Assembly (NCBI RefSeq): GCF_000243315.1
Contig: NZ_JH597755.1
Coordinates: 50,113-94,035 of the forward strand
Direction of reading: 5' to 3'
Origin: Metallosphaera yellowstonensis MK1
GTDB lineage: Archaea; Thermoproteota; Thermoprotei_A; Sulfolobales; Sulfolobaceae
DNA length: 43,923 bases
How positions within the stretch are numbered: the stretch's first letter is position 1; every line of letters starts with the position of its first letter. The notes under the pieces were generated by a model. It was not told where the DNA came from and made no database searches. It worked only from the letters and a program-made list of their open reading frames with translations. Below are positions 8,011 to 15,913 of this stretch, in pieces. The position numbers and the translations under genes were made by a program.

Positions 8011-8504
8011 GGAGATTTTATCCCGAGCTTGCCTTGATAGGGAGGTTCGCGAGGAACTTTTACGCCAATCCCGAAACAACACTGGACATCGACTTCATCG
8101 TGAACTTGGATGACGTTGAGAAGTTGGCGGAGTTCATTGAATTCGTCTCAGGTAGATATGAAATCTTTCCAAAGGACGTAGGGCATTGGCAGTACAGGCT
8201 GGTGATTAAGGGCATGAGGATAGACGTTGTCAAACCTCCCTCCTTTAAGTTCGATGAGGAAGTTGTGCATAGGAGGAGAACGGTCAGGATAGAGGGAGTG
8301 GGGGAAGTCCCCATCCTATCCCCTGAGGACCTGGCGGTCCTTTACGTGGTAGCCTCCATCAAGAGAGGTATTAAGGATCTCATTAAGGCCAAGGACGTGG
8401 TAGTCTACTCATTGGGGAGGGAGGACTTCAATGAAAAATACTTCTTGAAGAAATGCGAGGAGAACGGCGTGAAGCCCATCTGCCTAGTCCTACTTCAGGA
8501 CTAG
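7956..8504 (+). CDS. AbiEii/MNT-like nucleotidyltransferase; candidate toxin
   Basis: A 182-residue protein of the polymerase-beta nucleotidyltransferase superfamily. LIGRFARNFYANPETTLDID contains a Gly-x-Ala helix start and the two catalytic Asp residues (D44, D46); a third carboxylate is D90 in GMRIDVVKPPS. LSPEDLAVLYVVASIKR and a helical tail (KDVVVYSLGREDFNEKYFLKK) match the helical domain seen in AbiEii-type proteins. The usual G-S motif is replaced by G-R, so catalysis should be tested rather than assumed. A TTG start at 7956 is favoured by AGGTG at 7945-7949; a GTG at 7962 is an alternative. Overlap with the upstream small gene fits a two-gene toxin-antitoxin or defence module. Confidence 0.75.
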   Translation: MEVERKFKNAFRTAVREIRRFYPELALIGRFARNFYANPETTLDIDFIVNLDDVEKLAEFIEFVSGRYEIFPKDVGHWQYRLVIKGMRIDVVKPPSFKFDEEVVHRRRTVRIEGVGEVPILSPEDLAVLYVVASIKRGIKDLIKAKDVVVYSLGREDFNEKYFLKKCEENGVKPICLVLLQD

Positions 8505-8653
8505 GAGTACAGGAAACGGCTCTTCCATCCAACCCTAGTGGGCAGGGCTAGCCTAAGCTAAGACTCTTCAATACTTAAAATTGAAACTAATTAGAACCAT
8601 AAAGAATCTTTCGAACTCACGGCCTTATCTGTTAAAAAGGTATTATTTCAAGT

Positions 8654-9244
8654 TTAATAGCTAAACCCTCTTTCCTCCAGCTTCTCTCTCAACCTCATCA
8701 GTGCGACTTCCCTCTTCCCCCTATAGAGGTAGACATCGTGAAGCTTACATTCCTTAACATTATAGATAGCTTCCTCAAGGAGAGCTAACCTCTCTAGTCC
8801 CAAAGCTTCCAGAATCTTCATTGACTTAATGTTAAGTCGATCGACGAACGCCGAGACGTAGGTCACTCCTGAATTGGAGAGGAGGACGTAGAGCATAACG
8901 TAGGTTAGACCCATACCTCTGAATTTTCGTCTCACCCAATAGGCTAACCTTCCCTCATGGGTTTGAACCTTGAAGGGGAAAAATGGAGCCACGAAGAGGC
9001 TAGCACCTCCCACTAGTTCATTGTTAATGAACGTAAGGTACCATAGACGTTGAGACGAATTCGAATCCTTCAGTATCTTACCTATTTCTTGGACATCCCT
9101 CACTTCCCCTAGGTAGTTCACTAAAACGAAGGAATCTTCGTCGTCTAAAAGTTCCCTCAAGGTAGCGTGAACCGTAGGGGCGTCCTGCTCCGTAGGTTCC
9201 CTCACCTCATAAGTTAATCCCGTTAATCTGTTCACGAAATGCAT
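8654..9244 (-). CDS. GNAT-family N-acetyltransferase
   Basis: A 196-residue acetyltransferase. The acetyl-CoA binding motif A is seen as AYWVRRKFRGMGLTYVMLYV (R/Q-x2-G-x-G/A version RGMGL, about residues 104-123), preceded by strand YLTFINNELVGGASLFV and followed by VSAFVDRLNIKSMKILEALG, the typical motif B with Asn and the LGF-like turn. N-terminal residues 1-45 (TYEVREPTEQDAPTVHATLR) form the first strand and helix of the fold. Substrate (protein N-terminus, small amine or antibiotic-like) is not evident. It is a single gene between a gap of 148 bp and a dispersed repeat 36 bp upstream. Confidence 0.85.
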   Translation of the reverse strand: MHFVNRLTGLTYEVREPTEQDAPTVHATLRELLDDEDSFVLVNYLGEVRDVQEIGKILKDSNSSQRLWYLTFINNELVGGASLFVAPFFPFKVQTHEGRLAYWVRRKFRGMGLTYVMLYVLLSNSGVTYVSAFVDRLNIKSMKILEALGLERLALLEEAIYNVKECKLHDVYLYRGKREVALMRLREKLEERGFSY

Positions 9245-9280
9245 GGGAATAACTTCGTCCCTCCATAAAAAACATGAGCA

Positions 9281-9344
9281 CAGCAGTTATTAGATTTTGC
9301 CTTGACTTCAAGGCTACACCTAACGAGAAATCCCATAACTGCTG
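9281..9344. repeat. Dispersed ~63-bp terminal-inverted-repeat element (copy C)
   Basis: CAGCAGTTATTAGATTTTGC at one end, GAAATCCCATAACTGCTG at the other; ten-base exact terminal inverted repeats and the internal CTTGACTTCAAGGC palindrome-like centre. Nearly identical to copy B (4091-4152). Confidence 0.85.
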
Positions 9345-9484
9345 ATGAGCAACAGTTTGTTCAGACACTTTGTAAATTTCAGCTCCTTGATACAGAATTT
9401 TATGAAGGAATCTCGCACTACCTGAAGGGGGCGAAAACTTCGCCGTAGTCAGCAGTTTCCGATAAACCGTGAAGTTTTTATACT

Positions 9485-10087
9485 TTGTATGTGAGTTTAA
9501 TTACAAGGCTGAAACCTAAGGAAGTGTGCCAACGCTTAGGAATATCATATCGCACACTACAGAGCTATGTTAAGAAAGGATACATAAAACCAGTAATATT
9601 ACAAAGCGGGAAGTGGAGGTTCAGAGAAGAGGACGTAGAAAAGTTAATAGGTATTGTTAGGAAGAGGAAAGTGATACTTTACGCAAGAGTATCATCAAAT
9701 ACACAAAAAGACGATTTAGTAAACCAAGTGAAGTACCTAGAGGAGAACGTTAAAGAATACGACCAAGTGATAACAGACGTGGGATCTTCATTGAACATGA
9801 AGAGAAAAGGATTCCTCAAGTTGTTAAGGATGATACTAAACAACGAAGTATCAAAAGTAGTTGTAGCCTACCCAGACAGACTAGTAAGGTTCGGCTTCGA
9901 GATAATTGAAGAAGTGTGCAAATCACACAACTGTGAGATAGTGGTGCTAAACAAGGAGGGCAAAACCCCAGAACAAGAACTGATAGAAGACTTAATCCCT
10001 ACTAGTCTCCTTTAGCGGAAAACTCTACGGAATGAGAAGTCATAAATACGAAAAGGTGAAGAAATGTGTCGAAGAAATTAAGGCTTA
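9485..10087 (+). pseudogene. tnpA: IS607-family TnpA serine recombinase, frameshifted near its C-terminus
   Basis: Opens at TTG 9485 or, more likely, GTG 9491. An HTH (KEVCQRLGISYRTLQSYVKK, residues 12-31) is followed by FREEDVEKLI and the serine-recombinase domain: VILYARVSSNTQKDDLVNQV with the catalytic Ser, then DVGSSLNMKRKGFLKLLRM and VVVAYPDRLVRFGFEIIEEV (Arg residues of the active site). The open frame stops at 10013-10015 after EDLIPTSLL. In the next frame FSGKLYGMRSHKYEKVKKC continues to a stop at 10085-10087, which is the conserved end of this family. So a single event between about 9996 and 10011 has removed ~25 C-terminal residues. A TATA-like GTTTTTATAC lies at 9472-9481. Confidence 0.8.
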
Positions 10088-11250
10088 AATCGTTTCAGCC
10101 AGAGGAGGAATACGTCTACCTAACTTACTCCTTGAAGAATGATAAGAAGGAGGAGAGCAAGATATTACTAGAGAACTATAAACACCTACTACAGAAAGCT
10201 TTAGACTGGTTATGGGAGAGGACTAAGATAGAGAAAAAAGAAACGAAGAAAGGTAAGAAAGTCAAAATAACCTTGCCTAAGAAAAAGGAAGTGTACAAGG
10301 TATTGAGAGACGAGCTTGAGAAGATTAACGTTTTAGCTTCCCACTACGTGGACAAAGCAATAAATGACGCTTACTCAGTGTTGAGGAGTTGGAAGAGGAG
10401 GGCCGAGAAGGGGCAAGCATCATTGAGGAAACCAACACTGAGGAAGGTTTACGTTAGGATAAAGTCTACTCTGAGGAAGGTTGATGGCGAAGACGTTAGG
10501 ATTACAGTAAGACCTTATGAATATTTGACCTTCTCTTGGTCTCACACTTGGTTCTCTAGAAGGGTTGAAGGACTTGAATTGGGTGAGCCCATAATTAAGG
10601 AGGATAAGGTGTATTTGCCATTTCGTTACAGATTACCTTGGTTTACTCCCCTAGATTTCCTAGCAATTGATAGCAACTTGTACACATTAGACGCTTATGA
10701 TGGTGATAAGTTTGTTACATTTTCCTTGAAGGAGTTGTATAGTCTAAAATTCGGCATGGAGTTGAAGAGGGGTAGAATACAGTCTTTTACTTCAAAGCAC
10801 GGTAGGAAGGGGAAGGAGTTGTTAAGGAAATATTCCCATAGAGAGAGGAACCGTGTGTCGGATTATATCCACAAGTTCGTGAATAAGTTGCTGGAGATGT
10901 ATCCTCTCACTATGTTTGCTGTTGAAAAGTTGAATAAGCAGTCCTTGTTCCGAGACGCTGATGACAAGCTGTCTAAGAAGATTTCAAGGACTGTATGGAG
11001 GACAATTCACCGTGTGCTTAAGTACAAGGCTCCCTTATACGGTTCTTTCGTTAAGGAGGTGAACCCACACCTTACATCTAAGTCCTGCCCCAGATGTGGA
11101 TGGGTTTCCCGAAAGGTCGGCAGGACTTTCAGGTGTGAGAGGTGTGGGTTCACTCTGGATAGGCAACTCAACGCATCCCTCAACATATACCTCAAGATGT
11201 GCGGGTTTCCCCACCTCTTTCTCACTCCCACTGGGAGTAGGTGGGTTTAG
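10066..11250 (+). CDS. tnpB: TnpB RNA-guided endonuclease of the IS607 element
   Basis: A 394-residue TnpB with GTG start overlapping the original tnpA end. N-terminal basic region (to about residue 190) with long Lys/Arg runs for RNA/DNA binding; RuvC-like domain with DFLAIDSNLYTLDAYDG (first catalytic Asp, D202), MFAVEKLNKQSLF (Glu, E287) and LDRQLNASLNIY (third Asp, D365). A zinc ribbon sits between the last two: C341-P-R-C344 and C357-E-R-C360. All catalytic and zinc residues are present, so it is probably active. TnpB proteins cut DNA guided by an omega-RNA from the transposon right end, here the structured segment just downstream. Note the first motif is AIDSN rather than the common GIDxG. 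Confidence 0.9.
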   Translation: MSKKLRLKSFQPEEEYVYLTYSLKNDKKEESKILLENYKHLLQKALDWLWERTKIEKKETKKGKKVKITLPKKKEVYKVLRDELEKINVLASHYVDKAINDAYSVLRSWKRRAEKGQASLRKPTLRKVYVRIKSTLRKVDGEDVRITVRPYEYLTFSWSHTWFSRRVEGLELGEPIIKEDKVYLPFRYRLPWFTPLDFLAIDSNLYTLDAYDGDKFVTFSLKELYSLKFGMELKRGRIQSFTSKHGRKGKELLRKYSHRERNRVSDYIHKFVNKLLEMYPLTMFAVEKLNKQSLFRDADDKLSKKISRTVWRTIHRVLKYKAPLYGSFVKEVNPHLTSKSCPRCGWVSRKVGRTFRCERCGFTLDRQLNASLNIYLKMCGFPHLFLTPTGSRWV

Positions 11251-11335
11251 GTTACCCCGCTAAGGGGGCGGAGGAGGATGAGTGGGGCAATGCCCCGTGA
11301 CTCTCGTGAAGCCCAAGGGCTGAGGATTGGATACA
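11230..11335 (+). ncRNA. Candidate omega-RNA/right-end structure of the TnpB element
   Basis: Downstream of and overlapping the tnpB stop the DNA reads TTACCCCGCTAAGGGGGCGG, GGAGGATGAGTGGGGCAATG and CCCCGTGA. A hairpin forms from GGGGC (11284-11288), loop AAT and GCCCC (11292-11296). The remnant at 35881-36080 has the same layout with GGAGC-AAT-GCTTC, so base changes preserve pairing. TnpB guide RNAs are made from exactly this position in known elements. The guide-determining 3' end cannot be placed without the true element boundary. Confidence 0.5.
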
Positions 11336-11345
11336 AATTCATGAA

Positions 11346-11767
11346 AATTCAATGAAGCCCAAACCCCATTCGCTGTGAGATGGATAAACACCCTAGTTCG
11401 AATGTCATTTTCCTAAGGGTACTCCGACAACAGTCGCAGAGTAGAGCGGGATCACCGAGATGTCTCGGTTGAAGCGAGGTTTCGTGAGGCTATGCCTTCG
11501 TCCCATCATACATGGTCACGTCCGCGCCAGGGTTCGACCGGTAGTGCTAAAGCTCCCCCTCTCTATGCAGAGCGGTGCCTCGGGGCAGGCGACTACACTT
11601 TTCCTCGAAGGACAAATGGGATTCCCGGTTGAAGGAAGTTCTCTACTCTGGAAGCCTGTAGCCGATCATTCCTGGAGAGCCCGGGGAATTGATCATATAA
11701 ATTCTATAATATAATTATTCATGATATAAACTATTTACCGAGATATACCTAATGGAATACTAAAGCA
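11346..11767. other. Gap before the amino-acid permease, unassigned GC-rich sequence
   Basis: From 11425 to 11690 the DNA is GC-richer than its surroundings. A frame at 11460-11714 (84 residues, Arg-rich) has an ATG but neither promoter nor recognisable family. The composition and abrupt change to AT-rich DNA at ~11695 suggest a decayed insertion or the 3' end of another mobile element. No tRNA or rRNA could be folded by eye. Confidence 0.35.
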
Positions 11768-11778
11768 AGTTTTATAAG
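11766..11778 (+). promoter_or_regulatory. TATA box of the amino-acid permease gene
   Basis: AAGTTTTATAAGG lies about 26 nt before the ATG at 11801, fitting a leaderless transcript. Confidence 0.6.
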
Positions 11779-11800
11779 GTATAAATAAGATTAAACAATA

Positions 11801-13273
11801 ATGACAGATAAACCCTACAAACTGGCCAAAGTAGTCGGTCCCATAGTCATCATGGCTTCGGCAGTGAGTCAGGAGTACGGTGCCGGAATAAACGCAGTGG
11901 CCACACAGAGTATAGGCTCATATCCATCTATCGGAAACTTGGTCCCCCTAATTATGTTTGTGACGGGTCTACTACTGCTCCCCAAGGTGTTCATGTACCA
12001 GAGGTTTGGGGGAATTGCGAGCAGGAGTGGAGGACAATACGTATGGATATCCAGGACTACGTCCCCTCGGGTAGGCTTCCTTGTACACTTCCTTTACTGG
12101 ATAGGTATAATTTCAGCTATAGGGTTCATAAGCTATACAGTGGGATCAACACTCGCTTCGACTTTGGTATCCCTAGGTATCACTGCTGGTGCATGGTTTG
12201 CGACATTTTACGGGCATCTGACGGTAGGTTTGATCCTGATTTGGACGTTCTTCCTAATACATTACTCTGGAGTTAAATCCTATGGAACCGTTGTAGTGAT
12301 CTTGTTCGGACTCATATTGTTCGCTGCGGCAACCTCAATGTACGTGGGTTTCAGTACCCCCAATACCGAATACGTAAATGTTCTTTCGTCCCAAATATTT
12401 AAGGGACCTATTCCTCACTACACTTTACCGTCAGTCACCTATTCAGCTTTCTTTGGGACTGTCACCCTCTTCGTTTTCGCTTATGCAGGAATAAGTGCTG
12501 CACCGATGTTGGGAGGAGAGGCCAAGAATCCCCAAAAGGACATGCCTAGAGGGATAGTCTATGCATGGATCATCGCCATAGTACTCTTCACGCTGGTCGC
12601 CCTTGCCATATTTCACACCGTAACGGGGGAGCAAGTCTACGCCCTCATCCAGTCTAAGAAGGCATATTATGCGACGTTACCTGGTATCTTGAGTATAGCA
12701 GAACCGCGCTTGCTGGGCGCAATATTTTCCATAATAGTGACCGTCATAATAGCGAAGACCATGTTACCCCAACTCCTAACTTCCAGCAGAACGTTGTTCG
12801 CGTGGGGAGAGGACCTGATACTACCTGCCCACTTCACTCACACCAACAAGTTCAAGGCTCCCGACTTCAGCCTTCTCATCTGTGCCATATTTGCTTCGGT
12901 GTACTTGGTCTATACATCTGTGGTAGGGGTCTCGGTGGTGGACATAAGGTCACTCTCCGTCCTCTTGGAAATGTTAGCGTTAGGAGCTGGAGTCCTAATG
13001 GCTGCTACTAAGGGAGAGAAAAAGGAAGAATGGGAGAAGAAGGTCGGAACGCCCGGCATGATAATAGCTGGCATCACCGGAATATTAGTTACGTTGATTG
13101 TCATTCCCTCGGTCGTGGTAGTCCCTCATGTGTCCCTAGTGCTTCAGCCCTCATTTCAAGTTGTCATGACGATTTTAGTGGGACTCGTAATCTATGAGGT
13201 CTCGAGGATCTTGAGGAAAAGAAACAATATAGACCTAGACGAGTTCATTAAAAAGAGTTTGCCATTGGAGTAA
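11801..13273 (+). CDS. APC-superfamily amino acid/polyamine permease
   Basis: A 490-residue protein with about 12 transmembrane segments. Near the N-terminus GPIVIMASAVSQEYGAGINA replaces the usual APC substrate-binding helix-1 pattern, followed by FGGIASRSGGQYVWISRTTS, matching the family G-G-x-Y-x-W motif of helix 2/3. FFGTVTLFVFAYAGISAAPM and LGGEAKNPQKDMPRGIVYAW form the highly conserved helix 6 and loop (G-E-x-K-N-P-x-K-x-I-P-R/K-G). It probably imports amino acids or related amines; the substrate is not evident. The gene runs towards the ThDP enzyme and their stops are 14 bp apart, so they are convergent rather than co-transcribed. Confidence 0.88.
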   Translation: MTDKPYKLAKVVGPIVIMASAVSQEYGAGINAVATQSIGSYPSIGNLVPLIMFVTGLLLLPKVFMYQRFGGIASRSGGQYVWISRTTSPRVGFLVHFLYWIGIISAIGFISYTVGSTLASTLVSLGITAGAWFATFYGHLTVGLILIWTFFLIHYSGVKSYGTVVVILFGLILFAAATSMYVGFSTPNTEYVNVLSSQIFKGPIPHYTLPSVTYSAFFGTVTLFVFAYAGISAAPMLGGEAKNPQKDMPRGIVYAWIIAIVLFTLVALAIFHTVTGEQVYALIQSKKAYYATLPGILSIAEPRLLGAIFSIIVTVIIAKTMLPQLLTSSRTLFAWGEDLILPAHFTHTNKFKAPDFSLLICAIFASVYLVYTSVVGVSVVDIRSLSVLLEMLALGAGVLMAATKGEKKEEWEKKVGTPGMIIAGITGILVTLIVIPSVVVVPHVSLVLQPSFQVVMTILVGLVIYEVSRILRKRNNIDLDEFIKKSLPLE

Positions 13274-13287
13274 AAATCTTTTTCTTC

Positions 13288-14769
13288 CTATACCTTCACT
13301 TCCAGAACTCTCCTGCGTACACCCTTTTCCATCAACCAATCCAATCCGTCATTAATGCTCTCAGTCTCTAGGGTTTCAAACCCGTAGGCTTCAGCAACCC
13401 TCAGTGGAGAAACCTTAGGCGAGAAAAACGGGGCGGAGTAGTCTGCCCTGGATCTCAAGGACTCGTATCCCTCATTATTTAATATCAATACTCTCAGGTC
13501 TATATCATAATTTGTAGCCGTCCAGAGGGCCTGAGGAGCGAAGTGAAAACTGCCATCCCCCACGAGAGTCACAGCATTACCTCCAGCCATGACGTAACCT
13601 ATGGACGCGGGAATGGCCCATCCCAGGAAGCCAGACCTGTTGGAAAAGTACAATCTCCTTCTCCGACCGAGGATCATCTTGACCGGTTCCTTATGGGAAG
13701 GAGTCTCCTCAAACACGGCGTAACCGTTGAGCCTAGAGGACAAGGCCTTCATTATTTCACCCACTCTCCCCTCCTTCACCTTGAGATCCAACACGTTTGA
13801 ACCTTCTCTCTCCGTCACCTTAGGGAGGATCTCCTTGAGGAAGCTCTTGGGATCACAAAGTATGGATCTCCAGGCTCTCTTGGTTGCCTCCTCCGAATCA
13901 GACGTTATCTGTATCACATTTCTGGTCCTGAGCTCTTCGTCCATGTAAAGGACATTGTGGAGCATTCCTCCAACCAGTAGTACAACATCATATTCGCTTA
14001 ACGCTGAGTTTATCCCGCTGGCGTTTCTGGGTAAGATTTTGACGAATTCGGCACTGGGAGACCTAGAGAAATGAGGTTCGGCAAATACGGGGGCCTTTAA
14101 CTTACTAGACAACTCCTTCAGCTCCTCGTGGGCATCTGTTATGTCTACCTCATATCCAGCCACTATGGCGATCCTCCGTGCTCTATTGAGCTCCTCGGCC
14201 AGAAGAGAGATGATGCTTGGATCGCATTGACGCTGGTAGTTCACTTGAGCGATCATGGGGTGAATCTCCTCCACTTGGGTGTCTATCTCCTCATCAACTA
14301 TGTCATATGGTATTCCCACTATTACTGGACCTGGAGGGGAAGATACAGCCGTCTTCACTCCCCTAAGTATAGCCTTTGGGACTTCTTCCCCGTATCTAAC
14401 GTCTATCACCCCCTTCGCATATGGGATCTCCCTCAAATCGGTGGAGAGTATGGGCTCATCGATCAGTTTCCTCGAGTTTTGTTGTCCCACTAGAATGAGT
14501 AAAGGTATTCTGTCTAACCTGGCCGAGTACACGTATCCCAGTGAGTTGGTTAGTCCAGGCGCCGCGTGTGTGTTAGTTACTCCTACCCTTCCAGTGTAAA
14601 GATGGTAACCGCTAGCCATCCCTAGTGCGTGACCGTCGTGAAGGGAGAGAACGTAATTCATGTGTCCTGGAAGATATTTGAGCAAGGACAGTTCTGTAGT
14701 TCCCGGATTGCCGAATATTGTTCTCGTGAAGTTAGATAGCTCCTTGAACACAACCTCGGCTACTTTCAT
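13288..14769 (-). CDS. ThDP-dependent decarboxylase, benzoylformate decarboxylase-like
   Basis: A 493-residue three-domain ThDP enzyme. The PYR domain has TIFGNPGTTELSLL, NTHAAPGLTNSLGYVYSAR and ILVGQQNSRKL; the centre has SSPPGPVIVGIPYDI; the PP domain has the ThDP motif GDGSFHFAPQALWTATNY with the closing Asn-Asn in ILNNEGYESLR. GNPGTTE and the HAAPG His (H68) point to benzoylformate decarboxylase rather than acetolactate synthase. The usual cofactor-activating Glu aligns with Asp45 in LSLHDGHALG. Family members decarboxylate 2-oxoacids to aldehydes or transfer the aldehyde unit. ATG start with AAAGTTTATATCCC about 32-43 nt upstream. It follows the sdh operon on the same strand after a 110-bp AT-rich gap, so probably has its own promoter. 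Confidence 0.8.
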   Translation of the reverse strand: MKVAEVVFKELSNFTRTIFGNPGTTELSLLKYLPGHMNYVLSLHDGHALGMASGYHLYTGRVGVTNTHAAPGLTNSLGYVYSARLDRIPLLILVGQQNSRKLIDEPILSTDLREIPYAKGVIDVRYGEEVPKAILRGVKTAVSSPPGPVIVGIPYDIVDEEIDTQVEEIHPMIAQVNYQRQCDPSIISLLAEELNRARRIAIVAGYEVDITDAHEELKELSSKLKAPVFAEPHFSRSPSAEFVKILPRNASGINSALSEYDVVLLVGGMLHNVLYMDEELRTRNVIQITSDSEEATKRAWRSILCDPKSFLKEILPKVTEREGSNVLDLKVKEGRVGEIMKALSSRLNGYAVFEETPSHKEPVKMILGRRRRLYFSNRSGFLGWAIPASIGYVMAGGNAVTLVGDGSFHFAPQALWTATNYDIDLRVLILNNEGYESLRSRADYSAPFFSPKVSPLRVAEAYGFETLETESINDGLDWLMEKGVRRRVLEVKV

Positions 14770-14879
14770 GCCTCTCGATTAAACTTTATCTGTGGGGATA
14801 TAAACTTTTCTATATATGAACAAATTTTACAACAAAAATCTATATCTTACTAAATAAGATATAAACACAATTATATTCC

Positions 14880-15596
14880 TTAGATCTTTCTCCTAAGGAT
14901 GAGGGACTTAGCCAGTTGAATGGAGAGAGATGGATCAACTCCCTTGGGACAGACCACTGAACAGGAGCCTGCAACCCTACATGACCATACTCCGTTGGGA
15001 GTGTCCAGAAGTAGTACTCGAAGCTTATCCGAGTCCCTCGAGTCAGCAGTGTACCTATAAGCTACGTTTATTGCAGCAGGGCCCAGGAAGTTGGGGTTTG
15101 AGGACACCACAGGACAGGCAGAGTAGCACAGGCCACACTGGATGCAGTAATTGAACTGAAGGTATCTCTTGACCTCCTCGTCAGTTTGTCTGTAGGGAGA
15201 TTTGGGACTCTCTTGTTCCTCCTCATCTTTAGCCACGAGGAAAGGCCTGACCTTTCTATACTTGGAGAAGAACGATGAGAGGTCTGGGACGAGTCCCCTG
15301 ATAGTTCCCACGTTCTTCAAAGGCTCGATCCTTATGGGTTCGTCTAAGTCCTTCATCTTGGTGAGACAGGCTAACCTTGGCCTTCCGTTAATTATCATCC
15401 CACAGGATCCGCAGAGCGCCATCCTACAAGAATATCTAAGCACTAGAGAGGGATCCTGTTCTTCCCTTATCTTAAGGAGTAGCTCGAGGACCGTAGTGTA
15501 TGGGTCCAGCTCCTCCCTCATCACTTCGTACTGCTTCTCTCTCTTCTCCTTTCCTTCCAATACCTTGACGACTAACTTCCCCACGTTTATCACCAC
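14880..15596 (-). CDS. sdhB: Succinate dehydrogenase/fumarate reductase iron-sulfur subunit
   Basis: A 238-residue SdhB. An N-terminal ferredoxin-like domain binds [2Fe-2S] through YSCRMALCGSCGMIINGR and the later Cys in PRLACLTK. The C-terminal domain carries CIQCGLCYSACP for [4Fe-4S] and CRVAGSCSVVCPKGVDPS for the [3Fe-4S] cluster next to the quinone. Electrons pass from the FAD of SdhA to the membrane anchors. GTG start at 15596 overlaps the end of sdhD by 7 nt, so translation is coupled. It is the last gene of the fum-sdh operon. Cysteine spacing is that of ordinary three-cluster SdhB rather than a divergent type. Confidence 0.93.
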   Translation of the reverse strand: MVINVGKLVVKVLEGKEKREKQYEVMREELDPYTTVLELLLKIREEQDPSLVLRYSCRMALCGSCGMIINGRPRLACLTKMKDLDEPIRIEPLKNVGTIRGLVPDLSSFFSKYRKVRPFLVAKDEEEQESPKSPYRQTDEEVKRYLQFNYCIQCGLCYSACPVVSSNPNFLGPAAINVAYRYTADSRDSDKLRVLLLDTPNGVWSCRVAGSCSVVCPKGVDPSLSIQLAKSLILRRKI

Positions 15597-15913
15597 ACAG
15601 TGAGTATCCCCAAGACGAGGATAATCAGAAATACCACCCCTAGAATTCCCAGCGCAGCTTTCACGGTCAGATTTGACTTTCCGCTGTCCAAGAGGGTCCT
15701 TCTAATTCCGAGGCTGGAGTGAGTTAGAATGAACGCGAGCAAGAGGATCAGTGTAACGGAATAGGCAGGATCCTTCAGTGATAACGCCACTTGGCTGAAC
15801 GACGTGTTAACAGTGAAGCCCCCCACAGACAGTTTGACAAGGTGTATTATCACGAGCAATAGTATTGCTAATCCAGAGAGGTAGGTCAGCTCCCTCAGGG
15901 TCGACTCCCTCAT
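15590..15913 (-). CDS. sdhD: Succinate dehydrogenase membrane anchor subunit (SdhD-like)
   Basis: A 107-residue protein with three hydrophobic helices (about 14-32, 52-70, 85-105). The second helix ends THSSLGIRRTLLDSG, fitting the H-x3-G-[IV]-R motif of haem-b anchors. Together with SdhC it would form the quinone site and hold haem b. The ATG overlaps the sdhC stop (ATGA). Weak sequence conservation is usual for this subunit; assignment rests on size, topology, motif and position between sdhC and sdhB. Confidence 0.8.
   Translation of the reverse strand: MRESTLRELTYLSGLAILLLVIIHLVKLSVGGFTVNTSFSQVALSLKDPAYSVTLILLLAFILTHSSLGIRRTLLDSGKSNLTVKAALGILGVVFLIILVLGILTVW

Larger units (their letters stand above)
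9460..11345 (+). mobile_element. IS607-family insertion sequence (tnpA-tnpB)
   Basis: Contains a serine-recombinase tnpA (C-terminally frameshifted), an intact tnpB and a GC-rich structured tail after the tnpB stop. Neither boundary is certain: IS607 elements lack terminal inverted repeats. The left limit is placed just before the TATA-like box of tnpA; the right limit at GAAGCCCAAACCCC, where similarity to the 35.9-kb remnant can no longer be followed. Confidence 0.65.

Noticed and set aside
4091-9344. Repeats B and C as a CRISPR array
   Set aside because: Copies are kilobases apart with no regular spacers; they are dispersed inverted-repeat elements.
11500-11560. GGTTCGAC resembling a tRNA T-loop
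   Set aside because: No acceptor, D or anticodon arms could be paired around it.
11460-11714. 84-codon Arg-rich frame
   Set aside because: No promoter, no recognisable motif; described as part of an unassigned GC-rich block.
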